Origin: Actinokineospora bangkokensis
GTDB lineage: Bacteria > Actinomycetota > Actinomycetes > Mycobacteriales > Pseudonocardiaceae
Assembly (NCBI RefSeq): GCF_001940455.1
Contig: NZ_MKQR01000028.1
Span: 696,656 to 760,655, forward strand
Reading direction: 5' to 3'
Length of the DNA: 64,000 nt
Part shown: in pieces, positions 27,038 to 36,145 of the stretch
Numbering within the stretch: position 1 is the first letter of the stretch
How the letters are laid out: each line of letters opens with the position of its first letter
Translations under genes and position numbers: made by a program
The notes under the pieces: model-generated
Told to the model about the DNA's origin: nothing
Database searches by the model: none
Seen by the model: the letters and a program-made list of their open reading frames with translations, nothing else

Positions 27038-27586
27038 TCAGGCGGTGAGGGCGGAGGCCTTGCGCAGGGCGTCCTGGAAGGGCACCAGGGCGTCCTCCAG
27101 GGCCTTGCGGGCGGGGGCGAGCACCGCGCCGGTGCCGGTGCCGGGCTCCTCGATCATGCGGTCCGGGACGAAGTGGCCGGGCAGGACCTTGGTGGCGCCC
27201 ATGGCGAAGAGCAGGGGGCGCAGGACGAAGTCCAGCGCGACGAGGTGGCCCTGGGAGCCGCCGGTGGCCAGGGGCAGCACCGCCTTGCCGACGAGCGCGC
27301 CGGTGGGCAGCAGGTCGAGCAGGGACTTGACCAGGCCGCTGTAGGCGGCGCGGTAGACCGGGCTCACCACCACCAGGCCGTCGGCGGACTCCACGGCGGA
27401 CAGGGCGGCGCTGATGGCGGGCTCGGCGCGGTCCTCGGCCAGCAGGGCCACGGTGGGCAGGTCGCGGACGGCCAGGAGGTCGGCGGAGTGGCCCGCCGCG
27501 GTCAGGGCGGTGGCGACCAGCGTGGCCACGACGCCGGGGCGGGCGGTGCTCGACGGGCTGCCCGAGATGATCAGCACGGTGCTCAC
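27038..27586 (-). CDS. ssuE: NADPH-dependent FMN reductase (SsuE/MsuE type)
   Basis: 182-residue flavodoxin-fold reductase. The phosphate-binding loop SGSPSSTAR is near the N-terminus, VSPVYRAAYSGLVKSLLDLL in the middle and PLATGGSQGH after it, which is the SsuE pattern. It would supply reduced FMN to a two-component monooxygenase for sulfonate sulfur, but no monooxygenase or transporter is adjacent. GTG 27586 was chosen because GAGGAG lies 7 bases ahead; GTG 27601 would add five residues. Confidence 0.85.
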   Translation of the reverse strand: MSTVLIISGSPSSTARPGVVATLVATALTAAGHSADLLAVRDLPTVALLAEDRAEPAISAALSAVESADGLVVVSPVYRAAYSGLVKSLLDLLPTGALVGKAVLPLATGGSQGHLVALDFVLRPLLFAMGATKVLPGHFVPDRMIEEPGTGTGAVLAPARKALEDALVPFQDALRKASALTA

Positions 27587-27781
27587 GGTCTGGCTCCTCA
27601 CTCAGCTGCGGGACGGTCGGCGGCGGGCGCCGCGACAGATCCCGTCGGCGAGGCGGCCGTAGTCGAGGTGCCTGCGCCGGGTGAGGTGGTCACCGGACAT
27701 GGTCGGCAGTAGAGCAGCAGCGCGCGGCGGCCCTCAACGCCGTCCACAGCATGGGACGTCGGGCCCATCCAGCGGACGGCG

Positions 27782-27787
27782 TATCCT
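27782..27787 (+). promoter_or_regulatory. -10 box of rnpB
   Basis: TATCCT lies 7 bases before the inferred 5' end of RNase P RNA at 27795. No good -35 hexamer is seen. Confidence 0.45.
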
Positions 27788-27794
27788 CTGCTGC

Positions 27795-28188
27795 GCGGGC
27801 GAGTCGGCCGGGCGGCCGCGGCGGGGGGTTCCCCCGACGAGGAAAGTCCGGACTCCGCAGGGCAGGGTGGTTGTTAACGGCAACCCGGGGTGACCCGCGG
27901 GACAGTGCCACAGAGAGCAGACCGCCTGGTGGCGACACCAGGTAAGGGTGAAACGGTGGTGTAAGAGACCACCAGCGCCCCGGGTGACCGGGGCGGCTAG
28001 GTAAACCCCACCCGGAGCAAGGCCAAGAGGGGGTCCTCGCGGACCCCTGCGCAGGCGTTCGAGGGCTGCCCGCCCGAGCCTGCGGGTAGGCCGCTGGAGC
28101 CTGCCGGCGACGGCAGGCCTAGATGGATGGCCGCCACCGGGGCCCCGCGCCCCGGGACAGGATCCGGCTTACACGCCGGCTCGCCCGC
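27795..28188 (+). ncRNA. rnpB: RNase P RNA, bacterial class A
   Basis: Catalytic RNA of ribonuclease P, which matures tRNA 5' ends. Conserved blocks are seen in order: GAGGAAAGTCCGG near 27839, CCACAGAGAGCAGACCGCC near 27909, the GGTAAGGGTGAAACGGTG segment near 27940, and the 3' ACAGGATCCGGCTTACA region near 28156. The ends come from the P1 helix: GCGGGCGAGTCGG (27795-27807) pairs with CCGGCTCGCCCGC (28176-28188) with one G-U. The length (~394) is normal for high-G+C actinobacteria. The ends are accurate to a few bases. Confidence 0.96.
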
Positions 28189-28575
28189 ACCCCCGGGGTT
28201 AGTCCGGTCGGCAGTACACCGATCGGAGTAACTTCGCTCGTGTAGTAGTGGAAGAAGTGCTGTGATTCGCCACACCCAGGGTGAGCGGACCTCGGGCAAG
28301 CGGGTGAAACCGCCCCGCCACCCGATTTTTCCCGCTCTGCGGGGTCGTCACCGGCCCTCCCCGGATGATGATGGGTGTGGTCAGATAGCAGCCGCACGGC
28401 ACCGGAGGGGTGGTCGCAGCACACGGAACGCGTTCTCGCAGCTACCCCCCGTAATGACAATCATGTGCTTGTCGTGCTGTACTTCCCTGGTGCAGCACGA
28501 GGCACAGCCGACAGACCTGCCGCGCAGGAGCACCGCCCCCCGACCGACCGGCTTCCGCGCACTTGGGAGATCGAC
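28189..28575. other. 387-bp intergenic region before the secretion-like operon
   Basis: No convincing gene. It holds the rnpB 3' flank, a 16-base motif shared with the inverted repeat near 44613 (28454-28469), and a 7-bp-stem hairpin at 28473-28499. The promoter of the downstream nine-gene operon should be here; I could not assign its hexamers. Confidence 0.5.
28473..28499 (+). other. Hairpin CGTGCTG/CAGCACG
   Basis: Perfect 7-bp inverted repeat with a 13-base loop, about 75 bp before the first gene of the secretion-like operon. It could be a leader structure, an operator or a terminator. Confidence 0.4.
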
Positions 28576-28860
28576 ATGAGCACCCCCGCCCTCCAGGCCA
28601 TCGTGGAGCTGGCCCAGAACGAGCAGACCGCCATCGACACCGGCGGTGTCCGGGACTGGATCCTCAACAACATCATCCCGCTGCTGCTGCTGGCCGTCGC
28701 GCTGACGCTGCTGTACCTCGGCGGCGGCAAGGGGGACAACTCCGGCGTCATGCGCCGCCTCGGCGGGGTGGTGATCGCGCTGGGCATCATCGGCCTGGCG
28801 GTGACGACCGACGCGGGCAAGAACATCGGCACCTGGATCGCCGGCCTGTTCACCGGCTGA
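28576..28860 (+). CDS. Small two-helix membrane protein (T4SS-like locus)
   Basis: 94-residue protein with two hydrophobic helices (about 30-47 and 63-80) separated by GGGKGDNSGVMRR, and a short amphipathic N-terminus. Size and layout resemble TrbC/VirB2-type pilin-like or TcpD-like small membrane proteins of conjugation systems, though no signature is decisive. GGGAGA sits 5 bases before ATG 28576; the longer open frame from 28375 is not supported. It is the first gene of the nine-gene locus and is followed by a PrgI-like protein, the order seen in Gram-positive type IV systems. Confidence 0.8.
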   Translation: MSTPALQAIVELAQNEQTAIDTGGVRDWILNNIIPLLLLAVALTLLYLGGGKGDNSGVMRRLGGVVIALGIIGLAVTTDAGKNIGTWIAGLFTG

Positions 28861-28880
28861 GAAGAAAGCGCCGGTGAACC

Positions 28881-29399
28881 GTGCGGATCCGCACCGACGA
28901 CGAGGTCTACCGGGTCGACGCCGTGTGGCTCGGCCCGCCGAAGGCGACCTTCCCCTGGCGCGCCCGGTACGTGGCGTGGGGCGTGGGCTCCGTCGTCTAC
29001 CTCCTCCTGCTGACCGTCCTGCGCAACCTCGGCGTCGGCCTGTTCTGGTCGTTCGCCTGGGGCATGGTGGGCACCATCGCCCTCACGATGCTGATCACCT
29101 CCCGGATCAGCCACGAGCGGCCGCTGACCGCCGTGCTGACCATGTGGGTGCGCGAGCTGAACACGCCCCGGGAGGACACCACCGCCCAGGGCGGGGCGGT
29201 CAGCGCGGCGGCGGTGCGCGTGCGCGCCGAGTACCCGCGCAAGCGCGACAAGCAGAAGCGCCGGGCCGAGCGGGCCCGTGAGCGCAGCCGCGCCAAGCGG
29301 CAGCAGGCCCCCGGCACCCCCGCCGGGCAGCACGAGCAGAAGCAGACCAGGCAGCGCCGCCCGAGGAAGAAGGAGGTCAGCGGTGTTCGGACGCCGTAA
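28881..29399 (+). CDS. PrgI-like membrane protein (T4SS-like locus)
   Basis: 172-residue protein. A cytoplasmic N-terminus with PKATFPWRARY precedes two adjacent membrane helices (about 35-50 and 52-68), and a long, very basic Arg/Lys/Gln-rich C-terminal tail (about 110-172) follows. PrgI/VirB3-like proteins pair with VirB4 ATPases, and the next gene is such an ATPase, overlapping this one by 17 bases. The basic tail could contact nucleic acid or lipid head groups. GTG 28881 is the likely start; the SD is weak. Confidence 0.78.
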   Translation: MRIRTDDEVYRVDAVWLGPPKATFPWRARYVAWGVGSVVYLLLLTVLRNLGVGLFWSFAWGMVGTIALTMLITSRISHERPLTAVLTMWVRELNTPREDTTAQGGAVSAAAVRVRAEYPRKRDKQKRRAERARERSRAKRQQAPGTPAGQHEQKQTRQRRPRKKEVSGVRTP

Positions 29400-32316
29400 G
29401 GGCGAGCGGGACGCGCTCTCCCCGTACCCGGCGGGCCACCCGCAGGACCTGTCCGGGCGCTACGAGCACGCCCAACCCCGCAAGCGCGGCAAGCGCCTGC
29501 CGGGGGAGCAGGGCATCCCCAGCTACACCCCGGAGATCGCCGCCCGCTCCATCGACGGGCACCTGCTGCGCACCGGCTCCGACGTCTTCGCCTGGTACCG
29601 GCTGGCCCCGCAGCGCTGGTCGTTCCGCTCGGACTCCCAGCGCCAGGACCTCATCTCGGCCATCGCGGGCCAGTACGCCGAGCTGTCCGGCCGGTGGATG
29701 CACCTGCGGGTGACCACCCGGCCGTACCCGATCCGCATGTGGGCCGAGGCGCACGTGCACAACGCGATCAACCGGCTGCCCGACGTCCCCGGCGCGCTGA
29801 GCTTCGACGACTACCTCGTCGGCGAGCAGCAGCAGCTGCTCGGGCACTCGATGGCCGAGAAGGAGGTCTACCTCGGCGTCCAGGTGCAGACCCGCAACGT
29901 GGTCGACCGGGCCGTCGAGCGGGCCGCCCCGCTGCTGCGCAAGGTGTTCCCGGACGCCGTCGACGCCGAGCTGATGGCCATCGAGTCCGAGGTCGAGCAC
30001 CTCGACCAGGTGATCGGCTCCGCCGGGCTGGAGGGCCGCCCGGTCACCGCCGACGAGATGTCCTGGCTGATGCACCGCTCCTGCTCGCTGGGCCTGCCCG
30101 CGCCGCGCAACATGCCCGCGGTGCCCGGCGCGGCGTGGGAGCCCGAGGACCTGGCCAGCTTCACCGACGCCGCCGACTTCCACCAGGACCCCTACGCGCC
30201 CACGGTCACCGTGCGCGGCCGCACCGGGTCCAACGCCGGGGTCACCCGGCACGTGGCGGTGCTGACCGTCGGGCAGATGCACGGCCTGACCATCCCCGAG
30301 GTCGACGACCCGTGGGTGCAGCACAGCGACCGGCTGCCCGCCGCGGTGGAGTGGTCGGCGCGGATCTACGTGCGCCGCCCCGAGGAGGTCCAGGGCGAGC
30401 TCCAGCGGCAGATGAACAAGGTCCGCTCGCAGGTCAAGCACTACACCGACGAGCACGAGCTGGAGCCGCCGCAGTCGCTGGCCCGGCAGGCCAGCCGGGT
30501 GCTGGAGATCGACGACGAGATGACCTCGGGCTTCACCGCCCTGGCCACCCGGGTGCGCTCGTGGTGGCGGCTGGCCGTCTCGGGCCCCACCGAGCGCGAC
30601 GCGCTGCGGCTGGCCCAGCAGTTGCTCGACCTGTACAAGCCCAAGGTCGCCATCGAGCACCCCGAGGCCCAGTACGCCCTGGCGCGGGAGTTCATCCCCG
30701 GCGAGCCGCTGTCCTCCAGCGCCTACCTGCGCCGCGGCTCGGTGATCTGGGCCGCCTCCTCGGTGCCCACCGCCACCGCCGAGGTCGGCGACCGGCGCGG
30801 CATCCTGCTCGGCGAGACGGTCACCGCGACCCGCCGCCCGGTGGCCTGGGACCCGTGGATGGCCCAGGAGATCCGCGACGCCTCCGGCCTGACCGCCATG
30901 GTCGCCGGGCTCGGCGGCGGCAAGTCCTTCCTCGGCGGCGGCATCGTCTACAAGACGCTGCGCGCCGGGGCGCACTGGACGGTGCTCGACCCGTCCGGCC
31001 CCCTGGCCAAGCTGTGCGACCTGCCCGAGCTGCGCCCCTACGCCCGGCCGATCAACCTGCTCAACGCCCAGGCGGGCATCCTCAACCCGTACCGGGTGGT
31101 GGCCGAGCCCAAGATCGACCACTTCCTCGACGACGACGACCCCGAGCGGGCCTGGCGCCGGGAGAAGGCGCTGGCCGCCGCGACCCGCCGCCGCCTGGTG
31201 CTCGACGTGCTCACCGGCCTGCTGCCCTACGAGGTGGCCAGGCTGCCGCAGTCGCGGATCGTGCTGCTGCGCGCGGTGCGCACGGTGGGCGGGCGCGCCG
31301 ACGCCGACCCGTCGCTGGTGTTCGACGCGCTGCGCCGCGACGCCTCCGAGCACCACGAGCACGCCACCGTCGTGGCCGACTTCCTCGACGAGATGAAGGA
31401 GCGGATGTCGCTGCTCATCCCCGAGCGCGGCGCCGACCCCTACGACGAGCAGCGCGACGACCGGATGACCGTGCTGACCATGGCCGGGCTGACCCTGCCC
31501 AAGGACGGCGTGGCCCGCGAGCACTGGACCGACGCCGAGGCGCTGGGCGTGGAGATGCTGAACCTGGCCGCCTGGCTGACCCAGCGCTCCATCTACGACA
31601 AGCCCAAGGACATGCGCAAGGGCGTCTGGATCGACGAGGCGTTCTTCCTCTCCGAGGTGCCGACCGGGCGCGTGCTGATGAACCGGTTCGCCCGCGACTC
31701 CCGCAAGTGGAACGTGCGCGTGCTGCTGTCCTCGCAGATCCCCGCCGACTTCCTGCGCATCCAGGGGTTCGTGGCGCTGCTGGACTCGGTGTTCATCGGC
31801 CGCCTCGACGACGACCAGGCCCAGGCCGACGCGCTGCGCCTGCTCAAGGTGCCCGTCGGCGCCGGGTACGAGTCGGTGGTGGCCAGCCTGGGCCGCCGCC
31901 CCGGGGTGCGCCGCGGCGAGGTCGAGCGCGACACCGCGCCCCGCCAGTTCATCTTCGGCGACGGCGCAGGCGGCGTGGAGCGCATCCGCGTCGACCTGTC
32001 CGGCGCGCACCTGGACCACCTGCGCGCCGCCATGGACACCACCCCCGACGCCGGGCGCGACCTGGCCAGGGGCCTGCCGGACGCGGACCTGCCGCACGCC
32101 CCGGAGATCCCCGAGCCGGAGCCGGACGAGGTGCCCAGCGCCCCGATGCCCTCCGACGAGGAGTTCGAGCGGGCCGCGGAGTTCGAGCTCGGCCTGACCG
32201 AGGACGACTACCTGGACGCGGGCGCCCTGGAGGGCACCCTGGTCGTGGACGAGGACCCCGGGCCGGACGGGCCGGGCACGAAGGAGAAGAAGCGCGGCCG
32301 CGAGGACGCGGCGTGA
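29383..32316 (+). CDS. VirB4/TraC-like secretion ATPase
   Basis: 977-residue ATPase of the VirB4/TraC/HerA-FtsK-like superfamily that powers type IV secretion. The N-terminal ~480 residues are the VirB4-type non-catalytic part. Walker A GLGGGKS is at 509-515 and Walker B VWIDEA at 748-753, followed by LLSSQIPADFL with an arginine-finger-type region. An acidic tail (~905-977) ends in Lys/Arg. GTG 29383 has AGGAGG 6 bases upstream, which rules out the longer frame from 29278. No FtsK-gamma or TraB features are seen, and no separate VirD4 coupling ATPase occurs in the window. Confidence 0.9.
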   Translation: MFGRRKGERDALSPYPAGHPQDLSGRYEHAQPRKRGKRLPGEQGIPSYTPEIAARSIDGHLLRTGSDVFAWYRLAPQRWSFRSDSQRQDLISAIAGQYAELSGRWMHLRVTTRPYPIRMWAEAHVHNAINRLPDVPGALSFDDYLVGEQQQLLGHSMAEKEVYLGVQVQTRNVVDRAVERAAPLLRKVFPDAVDAELMAIESEVEHLDQVIGSAGLEGRPVTADEMSWLMHRSCSLGLPAPRNMPAVPGAAWEPEDLASFTDAADFHQDPYAPTVTVRGRTGSNAGVTRHVAVLTVGQMHGLTIPEVDDPWVQHSDRLPAAVEWSARIYVRRPEEVQGELQRQMNKVRSQVKHYTDEHELEPPQSLARQASRVLEIDDEMTSGFTALATRVRSWWRLAVSGPTERDALRLAQQLLDLYKPKVAIEHPEAQYALAREFIPGEPLSSSAYLRRGSVIWAASSVPTATAEVGDRRGILLGETVTATRRPVAWDPWMAQEIRDASGLTAMVAGLGGGKSFLGGGIVYKTLRAGAHWTVLDPSGPLAKLCDLPELRPYARPINLLNAQAGILNPYRVVAEPKIDHFLDDDDPERAWRREKALAAATRRRLVLDVLTGLLPYEVARLPQSRIVLLRAVRTVGGRADADPSLVFDALRRDASEHHEHATVVADFLDEMKERMSLLIPERGADPYDEQRDDRMTVLTMAGLTLPKDGVAREHWTDAEALGVEMLNLAAWLTQRSIYDKPKDMRKGVWIDEAFFLSEVPTGRVLMNRFARDSRKWNVRVLLSSQIPADFLRIQGFVALLDSVFIGRLDDDQAQADALRLLKVPVGAGYESVVASLGRRPGVRRGEVERDTAPRQFIFGDGAGGVERIRVDLSGAHLDHLRAAMDTTPDAGRDLARGLPDADLPHAPEIPEPEPDEVPSAPMPSDEEFERAAEFELGLTEDDYLDAGALEGTLVVDEDPGPDGPGTKEKKRGREDAA

Positions 32317-32431
32317 GCGCGCGGGCGGGGGACGGCCCTGTCCCCACCCCGGCCCCGTTGGCTAGGTTGATCAAGCTCGGCGCATCGCTGGAACACAGGC
32401 CCGGTCACCGGACGAGGTGGGTGGACGTCAG

Positions 32432-34453
32432 ATGATCACCGTCATGGCCCTGCTCGGCATCACGGCGCTGTGGAAGCTGCGCCGCGTGGTGGTGCGCGGC
32501 GTGCGGCACTCGCCCAACCCGGGGCGCAAGGCGGCCATCGGGCTGGTCTCGGCCCTGGTCGCCATGCAGGCGCTGCTGGGCACCCCGGCGATGGCGCAGG
32601 ACAACACCAGTTGCGTGCCCAACCCCGAGCGGCCCGGCGCGGGCATGGTCGGGGCGCTGGACCCGCCGCAGGGCAACGGTGAGGCGGGCAGCGCCTACAT
32701 CGACTACGGCTACGCGGGCATGGTCTGGCACGTCTACGACGACTCCTGCGGCGGCCTGGTCCCGCAGGGGGTGTCCGACCCCGGCGCCACCATCGACACC
32801 TGGGTCGGCAACGAGCTGTTCAACGTCGCCAAGAACATCGTCGGCGCCACCAACTCGCTGCACTACACGCTGCTCACCGGCGGTGTCCTCGGCGGGCTCA
32901 ACGAGCAGATCGGCAAGGCCGCCGACGCGGTGTTCAACAACGTCTACGCCCAGCTGTTCAGCGTCGCCGCGCTGGTGCTGGCCGTGCTGATGTTCCGCCA
33001 GATCTACTCCGGCGACCTGGCCTCGGTGAGCAAGAAGGCGCTGTTCGCGCTGGCGGGCATGTGGCTGGCGGCCTCCGGGGCGGTCCTGGTCAGCCAGTAC
33101 GACCGCATCGACGACCTCATCGTGCGCACCACCACCGGCATCCAGGCCGGGTTCGTCGACCCGCAGGAGGACCGGGTGGTGCGCCACGTGCTGCCCACCG
33201 AGCTGCACGACAAGATCGTCTACGAGAACTGGGAGCGCGGCGAGTTCGGCTCGCCGGACTCCCCGCAGGCCGAGCAGTTCGGCCGCAGGCTGCTCGACGC
33301 GCAGGCCTGGAAGCGCGAGGACCTGATCAACGGCCGGGACGCCGACAACGCCGCCGAGCAGGCCAAGAAGAACGACTACAAGGCCATCGCCACCTCGCTG
33401 GGCCCGGCCACCGGTTACTTCAAGGGCACCGACGGCTCGCGCACCGGCGCGGGCATCCTGGCGCTGTTCCAGTCGATCGTCTACTCGCTGTTCCAGCTGT
33501 TCGCCAAGCTCGCGGTGCTGCTGGCGCAGCTGCTGCTGCGCATCCTCGCGCTCACCGCGCCGGTCATCGGCCTGGTGGCGCTGATCCACCACGACATCCT
33601 GCGCAAGGTGGGCCGGGCGGTCGGCGCCGTGGTGCTCAACGTGCTGGTGCTGGCGATGCTCGCCGGCGTGCACTTCAAGTTCCTGGAGCTGATCTTCAAC
33701 CCGGACGCCGGGCTGTCGCTGCTGACCCAGATGCTGCTGGCCGCGGCCGTCACCATCGTGTTCTTCCTGGTCGGGCGGCCCACCCGGCGGATGTGGCAGA
33801 TGCTGGAGCTGTCGGTCAACGCCGCCGGGGCGTCCATGCCCACCGCGGGCGGCGGGATCTTCTCCCGGTTCCGGCGCGGCAAGTTCGACGGCCCCACCCC
33901 GCAGGACGAGTTCTGGGAGACCGTGCGCGACGGCGAGGCCGCCGACCGCGACGCGCTGGTCACCACCTCCGGCCGCAGGCCGCGCCCGGAGGCCAGCAAC
34001 CCGATCACCGCCACCGCCGAGCGCACCGACGCCCGCCCGCGCAGGCAGTCGGCCATCGGCGGGTCCCGCCCGCTCATCGAACCCGCCCAGTCCGGCTCCG
34101 GGGCGCTGGTGGTCTCCCCCGGCCGGGGCACCCCGGGCACCCAGATCGTCGTCGGCGAGGGCGGCAGCCGGGTCGTCGACATCAGCCCGGTGGCCGACCG
34201 GGGCTGGGACCGCGGCGAGGACGCGGTGGTGGTGCCCTCGATGGTGTCCCGCCGCTCCGAGGGCCTCAGCGCCCCGGCCGAGCCCGCCCCGGCGCCCGCG
34301 ACCCCGCGCTCGGCCGAGGTGGAGATGGTCCAGGGCCGCCCGGTGCACGTGGTGTACCGGCCCTCGCGCGGCCTGGAGGTCGCCCCGCCCACGCCCCCGC
34401 GCCGGGTGCCGCTGCACGACGGCCCGCGCGAGACCGACTCGGCGGTGAGGTGA
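32432..34453 (+). CDS. VirB6/TrbL-like polytopic membrane protein
   Basis: 673-residue protein. A basic leader is followed by a hydrophobic segment ending TPAMA-QD (~55), possibly a signal peptide, and an extracytoplasmic region with two Cys (SCVPNP, DDSCGG). At least five membrane helices lie between about 180 and 450. A long disordered Pro/Arg/Ser cytoplasmic C-terminus (~470-673) completes it. This is the layout of TrbL/VirB6-type channel proteins. ATG 32432 was chosen; GTG 32417 is possible. It lies between the ATPase and the VirB8-like gene, as in Gram-positive conjugation loci. Confidence 0.82.
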   Translation: MITVMALLGITALWKLRRVVVRGVRHSPNPGRKAAIGLVSALVAMQALLGTPAMAQDNTSCVPNPERPGAGMVGALDPPQGNGEAGSAYIDYGYAGMVWHVYDDSCGGLVPQGVSDPGATIDTWVGNELFNVAKNIVGATNSLHYTLLTGGVLGGLNEQIGKAADAVFNNVYAQLFSVAALVLAVLMFRQIYSGDLASVSKKALFALAGMWLAASGAVLVSQYDRIDDLIVRTTTGIQAGFVDPQEDRVVRHVLPTELHDKIVYENWERGEFGSPDSPQAEQFGRRLLDAQAWKREDLINGRDADNAAEQAKKNDYKAIATSLGPATGYFKGTDGSRTGAGILALFQSIVYSLFQLFAKLAVLLAQLLLRILALTAPVIGLVALIHHDILRKVGRAVGAVVLNVLVLAMLAGVHFKFLELIFNPDAGLSLLTQMLLAAAVTIVFFLVGRPTRRMWQMLELSVNAAGASMPTAGGGIFSRFRRGKFDGPTPQDEFWETVRDGEAADRDALVTTSGRRPRPEASNPITATAERTDARPRRQSAIGGSRPLIEPAQSGSGALVVSPGRGTPGTQIVVGEGGSRVVDISPVADRGWDRGEDAVVVPSMVSRRSEGLSAPAEPAPAPATPRSAEVEMVQGRPVHVVYRPSRGLEVAPPTPPRRVPLHDGPRETDSAVR

Positions 34454-34457
34454 GCCG

Positions 34458-35111
34458 ATGCCGATCCGCACCAACCGCGGCCGCGCCGCGGTCTACCGCA
34501 AGCTGTGGGGCTGGCCGCTGCGCTCGCCCCGCCACCTCGCGGCGACCGCGTTCGTCCTGGTGCTGCTGATCGGTGCGATCGGGTTCGCCGCGCCCAAGCT
34601 GCTCGGCCGCAAGGGGGTGCAGCAGGCGCAGGACCCGGTGGCGGCGGCGGCCTCGGCCGTGCCGTCCAGCGGCCCGCGCGCCACCACCGCGCCCCCGGCC
34701 AGTTCCGCGCTGCCCACGCTGACCCGCATCACCGAGGCGCCCACCCCCAGTTCGGCGCCGCCGTCGAGCGCGGGCGTGGACGTGGCGGTGCAGTGGGCCA
34801 AGGAGTACGTCAACCACCCCAGCGGCACCACGCTGGAGGAGTGGACCAAGCGGCTGGAGCCGTACACCACGCCCGAGTACCTCGGCCAGCTGCGCAGCTC
34901 GGTGGACCTGGCCAACGTCTTCCCCACGCAGGTCCTCGGGCAGCCGGAGGTGCGCGAGTCGCACCCCAAGTCGGTCGTGGTGGACGTGACCACCGACGAC
35001 GGCAAGCTGCGGATCACCGCCGTGGAGACGCCGGTGGCGAAGGGGCCGCAGACGCAGGCGCCGACGGGCACGCCGCAGTGGCGCGTCGACGAGCACGAAC
35101 CGGTGGAGTAG
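34458..35111 (+). CDS. VirB8/TcpC-like bitopic membrane protein
   Basis: 217-residue protein with a basic cytoplasmic N-terminus, one membrane helix (~28-48, reads TAFVLVLLIGAIGFAAP), a Pro/Ser/Thr linker and an extracytoplasmic domain from ~110. Beginning VDVAVQWAKEYVNH, that domain has the NTF2-like pattern of VirB8/TcpC proteins, which scaffold type IV channels. It starts 2 bp after the stop of the VirB6-like gene. Confidence 0.75.
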   Translation: MPIRTNRGRAAVYRKLWGWPLRSPRHLAATAFVLVLLIGAIGFAAPKLLGRKGVQQAQDPVAAAASAVPSSGPRATTAPPASSALPTLTRITEAPTPSSAPPSSAGVDVAVQWAKEYVNHPSGTTLEEWTKRLEPYTTPEYLGQLRSSVDLANVFPTQVLGQPEVRESHPKSVVVDVTTDDGKLRITAVETPVAKGPQTQAPTGTPQWRVDEHEPVE

Positions 35112-35122
35112 GGGAGGCGGGA

Positions 35123-36124
35123 GTGAAGGGCGCGGTCATCGTCGGCGGGGCCACGGTCGTGGTCGCCGCCGTCGTCGTGGGCCTCGGCGTGGTCAACACC
35201 GTGGTGACCACCTCCGAGCAGGCGGCGCAGGTGCGGCTGGCCTCGTGCAACGCCAGCCTGGGCCCGTCCTCGACCGCCCCGGCGGCCTCCGGCGCCGAGG
35301 CGGCGCAGCGGCTCAACCCCGAGCAGCAGGGCACCGTGGCCGCGATCATCACCATCGGCAAGCAGCGGGGGCTGCCGCCGCTGGCCTGGCAGGTCGCCAT
35401 CCAGGCCGGGATGACCGAGTCCGGGCTGCGCAGCCTGGGCTACGGCGACCGGGACTCGCTGGGCATCTTCCAGATGCGCCCGTCGATGGGCTGGGGCAGC
35501 CCCGAGCAGGTCACCAACCCCGAATACGCGATCAACAAGTTCTACGACGTGCTCACCAAGCTGCCCGATTGGGAGCAGCAGCGCCCCGGCGACTCCGCCC
35601 AGGACGTCGAGCGCTCGGCGTTCCCGGAGCGCTACCACCGGTGGGAGGCCATGGCCGCCCACCTCATCGGCACCACCGGCGCCGTCGCCAACCCCACCGG
35701 CTGCGGGCAGGGCGTCGGGGCCCTGCTGCCCGCCCCCACCCAGGCCGCGGGGGCGGCGATCCAGTGGGCGCTGGGCCAGCAGGGCAAGCCCTACCAGTGG
35801 GGGGCGGCCACCACCCAGCAGGACTCGTTCGACTGCTCCAGCCTCATGGTCCAGTCCTACCGGTCGTCGGGCATCCAGCTGCCGCGCACGTCCCGGGAGC
35901 AGTACCGCGCGGGGGCGATGCTGCCCATCGAGCAGGCCCAGCCCGGCGACCTGCTGTTCTGGGCGACCGATGAGTCCGACCCGCGCACCATCCACCACGT
36001 CGCCATGTACCTGGGCGACGGCAAGATCGTCGAGGCCCAGCAGGACGGCGTGCCGGTGCACATCCGGGACGTGAAGTTCAGCGAGGGTGAGCTGATGGCC
36101 CAGGCCGTCCGCCCCGGCGTGTAG
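35123..36124 (+). CDS. Lysozyme-like / NlpC-P60 cell wall hydrolase
   Basis: 333-residue membrane-anchored peptidoglycan hydrolase. The N-terminal helix (~3-25) is followed by a lysozyme/transglycosylase-like domain (~70-180) with the catalytic Glu in QAGMTESGLRS and the substrate motif SLGIFQMRPSMGWG. The C-terminal NlpC/P60 peptidase has C238 in DSFDCSSLM and the His in IHHVAMYLG (H292). This two-domain enzyme is the VirB1/TcpG-type wall-opening component of Gram-positive type IV systems. GTG 35123 has GGAGGCGGGA just ahead; the longer frame from 34505 is a shadow. Confidence 0.92.
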   Translation: MKGAVIVGGATVVVAAVVVGLGVVNTVVTTSEQAAQVRLASCNASLGPSSTAPAASGAEAAQRLNPEQQGTVAAIITIGKQRGLPPLAWQVAIQAGMTESGLRSLGYGDRDSLGIFQMRPSMGWGSPEQVTNPEYAINKFYDVLTKLPDWEQQRPGDSAQDVERSAFPERYHRWEAMAAHLIGTTGAVANPTGCGQGVGALLPAPTQAAGAAIQWALGQQGKPYQWGAATTQQDSFDCSSLMVQSYRSSGIQLPRTSREQYRAGAMLPIEQAQPGDLLFWATDESDPRTIHHVAMYLGDGKIVEAQQDGVPVHIRDVKFSEGELMAQAVRPGV

Positions 36125-36145
36125 CAGACGTCAGAGGGAGTCACG

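Noticed and set aside
28262..28579. 105-codon frame before the secretion-like operon
   Set aside because: Low-complexity basic sequence, no SD, and it runs into the SD and start of the first real gene.
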